Below, piece after piece: positions 1-6,229 of a stretch of 6,325 nucleotides of DNA; position 1 is the stretch's first letter; the number at the start of each line of letters is the position of its first letter. The notes under the pieces were generated by a model. That model was not told the DNA's origin, made no database searches, and saw only the letters and a program-made list of their open reading frames with translations. The translations under genes were made by a program, and so were the position numbers. Where the stretch lies: contig JASLCY010000548.1 in NCBI GenBank assembly GCA_030151925.1, positions 1 to 6,325 of the forward strand. Reading direction: 5' to 3'. Origin of the DNA: Oligoflexus sp. (GTDB taxonomy: Bacteria; Bdellovibrionota_B; Oligoflexia; Oligoflexales; Oligoflexaceae).

Positions 1-170
1 AGATCATGAGCCTCCTCAAGGACGATCCGGCCGCAGCCGAAATCCGCGTAAAAAGAGTGGAACCGCAGCGACTGGCGGCTTTTGGCGGCGAAGAGAAGTA
101 TGACGCGTTCTTCAAGGCGCAAAACGAAAGATTGATGGCCGCTCGCAAAAAAGAGTGGGATGCCCTCTGA
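1..170 (+). CDS. C-terminal end of an unrecognised protein (5' truncated by window)
   Basis: The frame is open from the window edge (first full codon at base 3) to a TGA at 168-170, giving about 55 residues. The peptide is charged and probably helical, containing stretches such as GGEEKYDAFFKAQNERL and ending KKEWDAL. An ATG at base 6 could in principle be the start, but only five upstream bases are visible. The lack of any obvious N-terminal feature makes a C-terminal fragment more likely. I do not recognise the family. Only nine bases separate its stop from the SDR start, and the SDR's SD sequence lies directly after the stop, so it is probably the upstream member of the same operon. Confidence 0.5.
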   Translation, partial: IMSLLKDDPAAAEIRVKRVEPQRLAAFGGEEKYDAFFKAQNERLMAARKKEWDAL

Positions 171-175
171 GGAGG
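171..175 (+). promoter_or_regulatory. SD sequence (GGAGG) that fixes the SDR GTG start
   Basis: A perfect GGAGG follows the upstream TGA immediately and ends four bases before the GTG at 180. The spacing is short but workable. The Rossmann motif begins only 12 residues into the frame and no alternative in-frame ATG lies before it, so this site supports GTG 180 as the start. Confidence 0.6.
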
Positions 176-179
176 CCCT

Positions 180-1019
180 GTGTTACATCTGGAAGGTCGA
201 TGGGTTTTGGTCACGGGCGCGTCCGCAGGTCTCGGCGAAGCGATCGCGCGGCGGCTCGTCACGGTTTATAGAGCGCGCGTTGTACTCGTCGCAAGGCGGC
301 GCGAGAGGCTTGAGCGGCTGGCGATTGAGCTGAGAAACCTAGGCGGCGAAGCCCTCGTTCTGCCGGCCGACTTGAGTCGCGACGAAGACGTCTCGCGCCT
401 CATCCAGGAGCTGGATAACCGGCCCGAGCCTGTGAGCGGGGTCATACTCAATGCCGGCCTCACGCATTTTGGAGAGCATTGCGAACTCACTTCGCTGGCG
501 ACCGAGCATCTCGTCGCCACCAATCTCCGAAGCGTGAACCGTCTCGCGACTCATTACGCGGCGCGTATGCGGGCGCAGGGCATCCAAGGCGGGATCATGC
601 TGGTCTCCAGCCTGGCGGGCAGCATCCCCCTGCCTTATCAGGCGCTTTATTCAGGCACCAAGGCTTTCGTCACCGCCTTCGGCCAGGCCCTCGGTTACGA
701 GCTGCGCCGCGCGCAGATCTCGGTCACGGTCTTTGCGCCCGGCGGGATCGCTACGGAGATGCCGGATATCTCGGGCCTCGGCCTTTACTTCAAAGGCGAT
801 TTCGCTCTGATGAAGCCCGACCGCTGCGCCCGCGAAGCCCTCGACGCCTTCGTAAAGAGGCGCAGTTTCGCGGTTCCCGGCTGCCTGAACCGGCTCGGCG
901 TTTTCCTCTCGCGCCTGGCGGGAGCCCGCATCAGCACCTTCTTCACGGGCTCGCTCTATGAAAGGGCCCTGCGTTTGAAACAAAAGTTAGATGGTCCCAC
1001 TCCAAAGGAATCGACATGA
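180..1019 (+). CDS. Classical short-chain dehydrogenase/reductase (DltE-like)
   Basis: Predicted 279-residue NAD(P)-dependent oxidoreductase with a Rossmann fold, probably cytosolic. Motifs seen in order: TGASAGLG at residues 12-19 (cofactor-binding glycine motif), an ARRRERL stretch near 38-44 whose arginines favour NADP(H), ADL with D64 (adenine pocket), NAG at 91-93, N115 of the catalytic tetrad, SSLAG at 143-147 (catalytic Ser), YSGTK with Y157 and K161, and APGGI after strand 6. Length and the C-terminal block (VPGCLNRLGVFLSR) fit the COG0300/DltE-like SDRs. The substrate cannot be read from sequence; ketoacyl or other ketone compounds are typical for this branch. The start is GTG at 180. 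The stop overlaps the pip start by four bases (ATGA), so the two genes are probably translationally coupled. Confidence 0.88.
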   Translation: MLHLEGRWVLVTGASAGLGEAIARRLVTVYRARVVLVARRRERLERLAIELRNLGGEALVLPADLSRDEDVSRLIQELDNRPEPVSGVILNAGLTHFGEHCELTSLATEHLVATNLRSVNRLATHYAARMRAQGIQGGIMLVSSLAGSIPLPYQALYSGTKAFVTAFGQALGYELRRAQISVTVFAPGGIATEMPDISGLGLYFKGDFALMKPDRCAREALDAFVKRRSFAVPGCLNRLGVFLSRLAGARISTFFTGSLYERALRLKQKLDGPTPKEST

Positions 1020-1993
1020 CCCTGCAACGTGATCCCATGACTTGGCGTTATCCCGCAATCGAGCCTTTCAACCAAGGCCGTTTGCAAGTCTCCAAGATCC
1101 ATAACATCTATTTCGAGGAATCGGGCAATCCCCAGGGCAAACCCGTGGTCTTCGTTCACGGCGGTCCGGGCGGCGGCACGGAGCCCGGGCATCGCCGTTT
1201 CTTCAATCCCGAGCAATACCGCATCATACTCTTCGATCAACGCGGCTGCGGCCAGAGCACGCCTCACGCCTGCCTCGAGGAGAACACCACCTGGGACCTC
1301 GTCGCCGACCTGGAGACGCTCAGAAAGCATCTCGGCATCAAACGCTGGCAGGTGTTCGGCGGTTCCTGGGGCAGCACCTTGGCCCTCGCTTATGCGCAGA
1401 CCCATCCTGAGGTCGTGACGGAACTCGTCCTGCGCGGCATCTTCCTGCTCCGCAAGCAGGAGGTGGATTGGTTCTATCAGTTCGGGGCCAGCGAGATATA
1501 TCCGGATGCCTGGGAGGCTTATAAAGAAGCGATTCCGCCCGAAGAGCGGCACGACTTCCTCAGCGCGTACTACAAGCGTCTGACCTCCGAAGATCCTGAG
1601 GTCCGTCTCGCTGCGGCCCGTGCGTGGAGCATATGGGAAGGCAGCACCAGCAAGCTGTTTCCGGAAACGACGACCGTCGATCGGTTCGGGGAGGCGGAGT
1701 TCGCGCTCGCTTTCGCTCGCATCGAGTGCCATTATTTTACGAACAAGGGCTTCTTCAAGGAAGACGGCCAACTCCTGAAAGGCATCGACCGTATCCGCCA
1801 TATCCCAGCCGTGATCGTGCATGGTCGCTATGATGTCGTGTGCCCGATCACCTCGGCCTGGGCTTTGCACAGAGCGTGGCCGGAAGCCGAACTGATCATC
1901 ACGCCCGATGCGGGCCACGCGGCGATGGAACCAGGCAACTGCCGGGCCCTGGTCGCGGCTACCGATCGTTTCGCCTCCAGGATCCCTGGCTGA
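1016..1993 (+). CDS. pip: Proline iminopeptidase (alpha/beta hydrolase, peptidase family S33)
   Basis: Predicted 325-residue cytoplasmic aminopeptidase that releases N-terminal proline from peptides. The N-terminus has the family-typical YPAIEPFNQGRLQVS and EESGNP segments. HGGPGGG at 48-54 forms the oxyanion-hole region, followed by DQRGCGQS at 74-81. The nucleophile elbow GGSWGS at 115-120 gives Ser117. Asp273 in HGRYDVVCP and His301 in DAGHAAMEPG complete the triad, and Glu305 in the latter motif is the family glutamate thought to contact the substrate amino group. The length matches the 310-320 residues usual for Xanthomonas-type PIPs. AAGGAA six bases upstream supports ATG 1016; Met8 at 1037 is a possible alternative start. 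No substitution is seen in a key residue, so it should be active. The stop is followed closely by a strong hairpin, marking the end of the transcription unit. Confidence 0.93.
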   Translation: MTLQRDPMTWRYPAIEPFNQGRLQVSKIHNIYFEESGNPQGKPVVFVHGGPGGGTEPGHRRFFNPEQYRIILFDQRGCGQSTPHACLEENTTWDLVADLETLRKHLGIKRWQVFGGSWGSTLALAYAQTHPEVVTELVLRGIFLLRKQEVDWFYQFGASEIYPDAWEAYKEAIPPEERHDFLSAYYKRLTSEDPEVRLAAARAWSIWEGSTSKLFPETTTVDRFGEAEFALAFARIECHYFTNKGFFKEDGQLLKGIDRIRHIPAVIVHGRYDVVCPITSAWALHRAWPEAELIITPDAGHAAMEPGNCRALVAATDRFASRIPG

Positions 1994-2013
1994 CGCCTCG
2001 GAACTTTCCTTTA

Positions 2014-2039
2014 ATAAGGCCATGAAATCATGGCCTTAT
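2014..2039 (+). terminator. Strong hairpin after pip, probable terminator
   Basis: An 11-bp perfect inverted repeat (ATAAGGCCATG, loop AAAT, CATGGCCTTAT) starts 20 bases after the pip stop. The stem is near-ideal, but the downstream tract is AT-rich (AATAT) rather than a true T-run, so efficiency is uncertain. It ends 74 bases before the next plus-strand start. The right arm also creates a TATAAT at 2037-2042. Confidence 0.6.
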
Positions 2040-2044
2040 AATAT

Positions 2045-2113
2045 CCCCTCCAGTTCCTTTCCTGTTGTTCCGATCCTAAAAGAGCAGGAACGCGTTAGTT
2101 TTTGGGAGCTTAT
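2045..2113 (+). promoter_or_regulatory. Leader of the lipoprotein gene with SD and a weak hairpin
   Basis: This stretch carries a GGGAG SD at 2104-2108, five bases before ATG 2114. That supports 2114, not GTG 2213, as the real start of the downstream gene. TTCCTG (2059-2064) can pair with CAGGAA (2085-2090); a competing GTTCC/GGAAC pairing (2067-2071 with 2087-2091) is also possible. TTAGTTTTT follows. A TATAAT at 2037-2042 could be a -10 box, but I find no credible -35 at 16-18 bases upstream. No specific regulator is recognisable. Confidence 0.35.
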
Positions 2114-2182
2114 ATGAAAAGCGTCGCGATCCTCACTTTGATGACCTTTACTTTCACGTCATGCAGTGAACGGCCTAAGCAA

Positions 2183-2185
2183 TGA
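2183..2185 (+). other. In-frame TGA between lipobox and catalytic domain
   Basis: Codons run TGC AGT GAA CGG CCT AAG CAA TGA TCG ACT ATC, with the TGA seven codons after the lipobox Cys. Upstream and downstream segments share one frame with no insertion or deletion needed, so a single base substitution explains the break. TGA serves as the normal stop for the SDR, pip and SIP-type genes here, which argues against reassignment. Confidence 0.85.
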
Positions 2186-2806
2186 TCGACTATCAAGAGC
2201 ACCAGCAACCGCGTGAGCTGCAAGGTGAACTATGCGACCCTCCACACGGAGAACCTGAGCGGCATAACGATCACGGATAATTCGATCACGTCTTCGGAAA
2301 AGATCCGCCACCTCAATGAGATCAACTCGTGGCCTACGCCCATGCTCGATATCATGCGAGCGAATATCCCTATCAAACTCACTCACGGCGGCATCACGAA
2401 TCTCCCTGATTACGCCTATCTCAAAGGCCAAACGCCTCGCGGCTGGCCGGCGGGCAGCACGTGGGACATGGTTCCGGGCACAGGCACCGAAGCGGGTCTG
2501 ATCCTCGGCGATTCGAGCCTCGGCAACAACGCCTGGTCGCTCGCCACGCATGAAGGCACGCACTCGATCGACCGCAAGCTCGCGCTGAGCTCTCACAACG
2601 CCGATATCATCAACGCGTATAATGCCGAGAAAAACAGTCCGAACGCCCAGGACAGCAACGGCGCTTACCGCATGTCGAACATCGAAGAATGGCTGGCCAT
2701 CGCCGTCGACGAATATCTCTGCAACGATCAGACCAAGGCGAACCTCAAAGCCTGGTACCCTAAATCATACGATCTCGTGGAGAAGAAATGGTTGCCCATG
2801 CTGACC

Positions 2807-3082
2807 AGCTCAGGCGTCGGCGTCGCGGCGCAGACGAATTCCAATACGAACACCACGACTATGGATACGAGCGCCTCCAACACGGCTTCCACGCAGACCT
2901 CTTCGACCGGCAACACCCAGACGATCGATATGTCTAATCCAGCGAGCTCCTCGAGCATGGATACGATGCAGACGACGGCTTCGGACCAGAACCAAAACAC
3001 GAATGCGAGCACGGTCCATAGCTCCGATGCCGATGCGGCAAAGGCCCCCAACGCCGGGACCTATCCCGGCATTGGCAAGGAC
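2807..3082 (+). other. Low-complexity Ser/Thr/Asn/Gln-rich tail of the metallopeptidase
   Basis: About 92 residues after the catalytic domain are dominated by Ser, Thr, Asn, Gln, Asp and Ala, with loosely repeated MDTS/MDTM and QTSS/QTTAS units. The last residues of the protein (SSGVIGCD) place a Cys next to the C-terminus. Such tails are usually unstructured linkers or surface extensions; no known anchor motif is seen. Composition shifts sharply from the domain before it. Confidence 0.6.
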
Positions 3083-3136
3083 TCCAAGTCCTCGGGCGTC
3101 ATCGGCTGCGATTGATCGGATAGCTTCATACGACAA

Positions 3137-3163
3137 GGGCCCTCCGGTTTTGCCGGAGAGCCC
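3137..3163. terminator. Hairpin between convergent genes, candidate bidirectional terminator
   Basis: GGGC-C-CTCCGG, loop TTTTG, CCGGAG-A-GCCC forms a ten-pair stem with one C/A mismatch. It sits between the plus-strand stop at 3115 and the minus-strand gene end at 3188, where a shared terminator is expected. Neither side carries a clear T-run, so intrinsic termination would be imperfect. Confidence 0.5.
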
Positions 3164-3187
3164 AGAAGCATCGGAGGCTAAGGCCGC

Positions 3188-5149
3188 TTAGAGACTCTTC
3201 AGGTATTCGAGCAGAGCATTCAGGTCGGCTTGGTTCTCAGGACGTTTCCAATCGATAGCGTTGCCGTCGTCATCCAAGCCGTTGATCGGCAGGCCGTCGA
3301 TCACTTCATTCAAGTGGCCTTTATTATCCGCGCCGAGCAAGGCGGTATCGAAGATCATAGCGGAATCGCTCATCGTCACGTAAGGCTCGGCCTTGGGATC
3401 CTTGGTGCTGAAACCGACATCACGCTGATTATAACGGATATTGCCTCGCCAGAACTTCTCCGGACGATCGCCAGTCAACAAAGCCCTGAGGGTGGGCACC
3501 GAACCGTTGTGAAGATAGGGCGCACGGGCCTAAATACCTTGATCGGGCTGCTGCGCGTAACCCATAGTGTCCTTCGTACGAGGGATCAGGATCTTGTCGT
3601 TATCTTCGAGCGGGCCCTTGGGGTTCTGGTCTTTCCTACCGCAGAAAGCCGTGAGTTTACAGGTCTTCCAGAAGAGCGCGAGCAAACCCTCACGCACGGG
3701 CTGCGTAATCTGCTGTGCGCGATTGCTATCGACCTGCATCTCGTCGGTACGGAAGATGCGGTCCACGCGCGGAGCATGGCAACGCGCGCAGTTCTTCTCA
3801 AAGATCACCTGACCGCGGGCCGCCTGGCCTTTATCGATAGCGAAAGGATAAGGCGGAGGGGTCAAACCCTTCATGAAGACGTCCATCGCCTCGGCGCCTT
3901 GCACATCGACCTGCTCAGGGCTTGCCGTCACCGCGAGGCTGGTGCTGATGGCGCGGGCTCCAGCCGATCTTTGGCTGCCGTCCCAGTTCGCTGAGACCCG
4001 CCACTCAGGATTTTCCTGCCAGATGCTCAAAGGATCGACCATCGCGGGTTTGTCGTGCAGCCACGAGCGAGGATCGCCGTATACTTCTTGGAGGTTGCGG
4101 ACTTTCTGACGAGAAGCGAGTTCGGCTTCGTCAGGCGTCGTGGCGTTAAAGGTTTCGCCCTGCTGCGCTTTGAAGAGGTCTTCCGCGAGAGTCGCGACGA
4201 TCGCGCCCCCGAAGCCGAAAGCATCGAGCTGTCCCGGTGCGGAGGCGCTGAGGGAAGGGCTTCCGGCCTGGTCGTAGATCCCGTCTTTGCCGTTCTGCAA
4301 GAGTGTGACGATGCGCTCACGCAGGCCGATGCGCGATTTAACGGTTGAGAGGATCTTCTTGCCGTTGAGGTTCCAGAAGAGGCGGTCGCTCACCTCCTGC
4401 GCGAAAGGATCGCTGCTTACGAGCTGCTCGACAGGGTTGCCGAGGAAGTATCCCAGCGGTTTGCTGTTCATCGCCTTGGTTACTGTTTTCACGAGCAGGC
4501 CCAGGGTCTCATCGTCGTCCGGGATGAGCGAAGCGGTAGTGCCTTGCGCGGACGAGAAACGAGTATGGTCGTATTCGGTCGTAGGAGCGCCGTAGAGATA
4601 TTGGATGCTGCCGTCTTCGAGCACGACGCGGCCCGTGTGGCAAGAAGCGCAGCTCACGAAGGTGAGGTGGATATTCACCTTCGGCAGGAACTCGATAGGT
4701 TTCTCGGTGGGCTGCGTGAAGCCGAGGCCGTAGGGAGCCGTGCGAGCATTGCCCTTCAAGCCTTTGCCGTCGGCCGTGAAGTCGGTTGGGAAGGGCGCGA
4801 GGCCGTAGACCGATGGATTCTCCCAGAGGCGGCGGTATTCGTTCAGGATACCCGTGAGCTTTTGATTCTCCGGCGCGACGTTGTATTTATAGAGGTCGGG
4901 CAGCAGGCGGAAGAAGACGGTCGGCAGACCCGTGTGCCCCAGGGGGATGTTGCGATACCATTGGAAAGGCTTGCGGCCGTTGCCGTTCAGGAATTGCTCG
5001 AGGACTTCCTGCCTATGGGCTCTCTCGTCCTCCCATGAACCTTGCCAGTTCTCGACTCGCCAGGCTTCAGGAAGCTCTTGCGCGTAGAGCTTGGGGGTCA
5101 GGAGCAGCAAGAGGGATGCTCGGCGTAGCCAGTACTTTAAGTGATTCAT
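3188..5149 (-). pseudogene. Exported dihaem c-type cytochrome (CCP/MauG/RoxA-like), interrupted by in-frame TAG
   Basis: Reading from ATG at 5149, the protein begins with a Sec signal peptide (basic start, RRASLLLLLTPKLYA core, likely cleavage near residue 23), implying a periplasmic or secreted location. Two haem c attachment motifs are visible: CASCH at 167-171 and CARCH at 454-458. The frame meets TAG at 3530-3532 (codon 540) and continues unchanged to 3188. Read through, it is a 653-residue protein whose post-stop part opens with ARAPYLHNGSVPTLRALL, a conserved block in this superfamily. Relatives commonly have Trp before ARAPYLHNGS, so TGG to TAG is the probable change. Such proteins use two haems in peroxide reduction or oxidative chemistry (for example rubber cleavage by RoxA); the substrate here is unknown. 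The 287-residue haem spacing is larger than I recall for RoxA. As written, 539 residues would be made, lacking the conserved C-terminal block. I chose 5149 over the upstream start at 5230 because the signal peptide begins there and GGAA lies eight bases upstream. Confidence 0.75.
3530..3532 (-). other. In-frame TAG within the cytochrome gene
   Basis: The minus strand reads CAA GGT ATT TAG GCC CGT GCG CCC TAT CTT CAC AAC, i.e. QGI-stop-ARAPYLHN. Both flanks belong to one conserved block and one frame. A single G-to-A change in TGG (Trp) accounts for it. The short ORF from GTG 3499 to 3188 is the remaining C-terminus, not a separate gene. Confidence 0.88.
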
Positions 5150-5201
5150 GTTTAGCGTTCCAACTAATGGTGAAGTGACCGACGATTCGAAAATCGGCCG
5201 G

Positions 5202-5230
5202 AATCTAACAGCGCTCTTATGCGCGGGCAA
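5202..5230 (-). promoter_or_regulatory. Candidate sigma70-type promoter for the cytochrome gene
   Basis: On the minus strand TTGCCC (5230-5225) is followed by exactly 17 bases and then TAGATT (5207-5202). Each hexamer matches four of six consensus positions, and a TG one base before the -10 makes it an extended -10. The predicted transcript would start near 5195 with a leader of about 45 bases. A CGATT-TTCG-AATCG hairpin (5196-5183) would lie at its 5' end. Confidence 0.4.
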
Positions 5231-5405
5231 GAGTTTCAGAGAGGATTCTTGATAAAAGTTTGCTTATTATGGGTAGGATATTAACGAGAATGATTCGAGA
5301 TTTGAGTTTGCATTATCGGGGCTAATGCGAAGGAAGGGTGTTTGCGGTTGCGCGGGGTTTTACAGCCGTAACCGAGGCATTTCTCGCCTTTCGATCCCGG
5401 ATTTT

Positions 5406-5416
5406 GATAGACTATC
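5406..5416. promoter_or_regulatory. Palindrome GATAGACTATC upstream of SIP-like gene
   Basis: Perfect 11-bp inverted repeat around a central A, 40 bases before ATG 5457, in a position suitable for an operator. No regulator is implied by the sequence itself, and an 11-bp palindrome can occur by chance. Confidence 0.25.
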
Positions 5417-5456
5417 GGTACCTTGCAGACACAAACATCAACGTTATGGACGACAT

Positions 5457-6176
5457 ATGGGTGAACCAAACTTAATAACGCGCGGTTTGAAGCGAGTGCT
5501 CGGAAATTTCCTGACTCCCGTCACCATCGTCAGGGTCGAACCTCTATCCAAGCACTTCCGATTGATAGAGATCCGCTCGGAAGCGCTGAAACAAGCGAAC
5601 TGGCAACCTGGATCGAAGATTCAGGTCGATCTCGGCAACCTCCAATTCCGAACGTATACGCCTATCAAAATCGATTCTGGAGCGGGCAGCCTCACGTTTC
5701 TCGCCTATAGGCGCGAGGGTCATCCCGCAACAGAATGGATAGACGGGCTGAAGATAGGGGATGCGGCCGAGATCTTCGGGCCCCGGTCTTCCCTGGACCT
5801 CAGCCAGTACGAGGGCAACACGCTGCTCTTCGGCGACGAGACGTCGATCGGGGCCGCCAAGGTCCTGAAGGGGCAGAACCCAGACGCCCGCATCTTCCTG
5901 GAGGTCAACTCTCTCGAAGAAACGCAGGCGGTCCTTACCCTGCTGCAGCTCGACCATTGCATTCCAGTCCAGCGCACCCCTGGAGAGAGCCATCTGGAAA
6001 AACTCGTCGAGAGCATAGTCGCTGCCAACGCAAAACAGACATTCAATACGGCTATTCTCACGGGGCGGATGCGCTCCATCCAAACGATGCGCAAGCTGCT
6101 CAAGAGCGATAAGAGCGTTTCAGCCAAAGTCGTGCTGCGGGCCTACTGGGCCGATGGCAAGAAGGGCCTCGACTGA
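5457..6176 (+). CDS. Siderophore-interacting-protein-type FAD-dependent ferric reductase
   Basis: Predicted 239-residue cytosolic flavoprotein of the SIP/ViuB/YqjH kind, which reduces ferric siderophores to release iron. Seen in order: a beta-rich FAD domain with RTYTP at 65-69 (family FAD motif RxYT), GHPATEW near 88-94, GDAAEIFGPRSSLDL at 101-115, then the NAD(P)H-type domain with GDETSIGA at 126-133 (family GDET motif) and the near-terminal AYWADG at 229-234, matching the YWxxG signature of the SIP C-terminal domain. It is slightly shorter than YqjH or ViuB (about 250-270 residues). I chose ATG 5457 because the family homology begins just after it, and the 44 residues encoded upstream from ATG 5325 look unrelated and Cys/Arg-rich. 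The SD is weak (GGA six bases upstream). It is transcribed divergently from the cytochrome gene. Iron-dependent control is plausible but not shown. Confidence 0.78.
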   Translation: MGEPNLITRGLKRVLGNFLTPVTIVRVEPLSKHFRLIEIRSEALKQANWQPGSKIQVDLGNLQFRTYTPIKIDSGAGSLTFLAYRREGHPATEWIDGLKIGDAAEIFGPRSSLDLSQYEGNTLLFGDETSIGAAKVLKGQNPDARIFLEVNSLEETQAVLTLLQLDHCIPVQRTPGESHLEKLVESIVAANAKQTFNTAILTGRMRSIQTMRKLLKSDKSVSAKVVLRAYWADGKKGLD

Positions 6177-6179
6177 ATC

Positions 6180-6207
6180 GCCCAGGGCGCGTGATAGGGC
6201 TTTGTTT
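6180..6207 (+). terminator. Weak candidate terminator after SIP-like gene
   Basis: GCCC (6180-6183) can pair with GGGC (6197-6200), directly followed by TTTGTTT. The four-pair stem with a 13-base loop is poor. A competing CGCC/GGCG hairpin (6179-6182 with 6186-6189) is also possible. Position and the T-rich tail are the main support. Confidence 0.25.
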
Positions 6208-6229
6208 AATCTGCTCAAAGAGGGCTGGC

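Larger units (their letters stand above)
2114..3115 (+). pseudogene. M34-like (lethal-factor/PPEP-type) zinc metallopeptidase lipoprotein, interrupted by in-frame TGA
   Basis: From ATG 2114 (SD GGGAG) a 23-residue peptide with a basic start, hydrophobic core and lipobox FTSC (Cys17) is read up to a TGA at 2183-2185. The same frame then continues without interruption to 3115. Read through the stop, the protein is 333 residues: a lipoprotein signal peptide, a catalytic domain, then a Ser/Thr/Asn-rich tail. Seen in the domain: LKGQTPRGWP and TWDMVPGTG, then HEGTH (HExxH zinc motif, residues 146-150), then YRMSNIEEWLAIAVDEYL with Tyr185 and Glu192 at the spacing of lethal-factor Tyr728 and Glu735, then a YPKSYDLV block. 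From family memory this order fits the ATLF/M34 group, which includes secreted Pro-Pro endopeptidases; assignment to M34 is inference. As written, only the signal stub would be made, or an unexported enzyme from GTG 2213, which has no SD. Mutation or sequencing error is the likely cause. Confidence 0.7.
5150..5456. promoter_or_regulatory. Divergent intergenic region between cytochrome and SIP-like genes
   Basis: These 307 bases contain no gene I can support. The left third holds a candidate minus-strand promoter. GAATGATTC at 5288-5296 is a perfect 9-bp palindrome within GAGAATGATT, which loosely recalls one half of a Fur box; ATTATC follows at 5312-5317. GATAGACTATC at 5406-5416 is a perfect 11-bp palindrome 40 bases before the SIP-like start. 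I find no convincing -35/-10 pair for the plus-strand gene. TTTACA at 5359-5364 has no good -10, and TTGATA at 5249-5254 pairs only with TAGGAT at 19-base spacing. Confidence 0.4.

Noticed and set aside
956..2023. 355-codon minus-strand ORF antisense to pip
   Set aside because: It has no recognisable motif and mirrors the third-position GC bias of a clearly functional plus-strand pip with a full catalytic triad.
2183..2227. Selenocysteine at the TGA (a weak hairpin CACCAGC...GCT...GGTG lies at 2200-2227)
   Set aside because: The stem is short and bulged, the position is a linker just after a lipobox rather than a catalytic site, and the protein family is not a known selenoprotein.
2159..2596. 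145-codon minus-strand ORF opposite the metallopeptidase
   Set aside because: Arg/Ala-rich shadow translation typical of GC-rich antisense frames; the plus strand has the HExxH motif.
2213..3115. Stand-alone gene starting at GTG 2213
   Set aside because: No SD precedes the GTG, and the same frame extends upstream into a signal peptide with a good SD, broken only by TGA 2183.
3188..3499. Separate 103-residue gene downstream of the cytochrome
   Set aside because: It starts in the middle of the conserved YLHNGSVPTL block and is in frame with the cytochrome across the TAG; it is the cytochrome's C-terminus.
2183..3532. Altered genetic code
   Set aside because: Two different stop codons are involved, TGA ends three clearly normal genes here, TGG is used for Trp, and the base composition is not that of the AT-rich lineages with reassigned TGA.
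3230..3994. 254-codon plus-strand ORF opposite the cytochrome end
   Set aside because: It is antisense to conserved haem-protein motifs, with no SD or domain of its own.
5150..5230. Cytochrome start at 5230
   Set aside because: The extra 27 residues do not resemble a signal peptide and overlap the candidate promoter; the ATG at 5149 begins a clean Sec signal.
5325..5456. N-terminal extension of the SIP-like protein from ATG 5325
   Set aside because: The 44 residues are Cys/Arg-rich with no family similarity; homology begins after ATG 5457.
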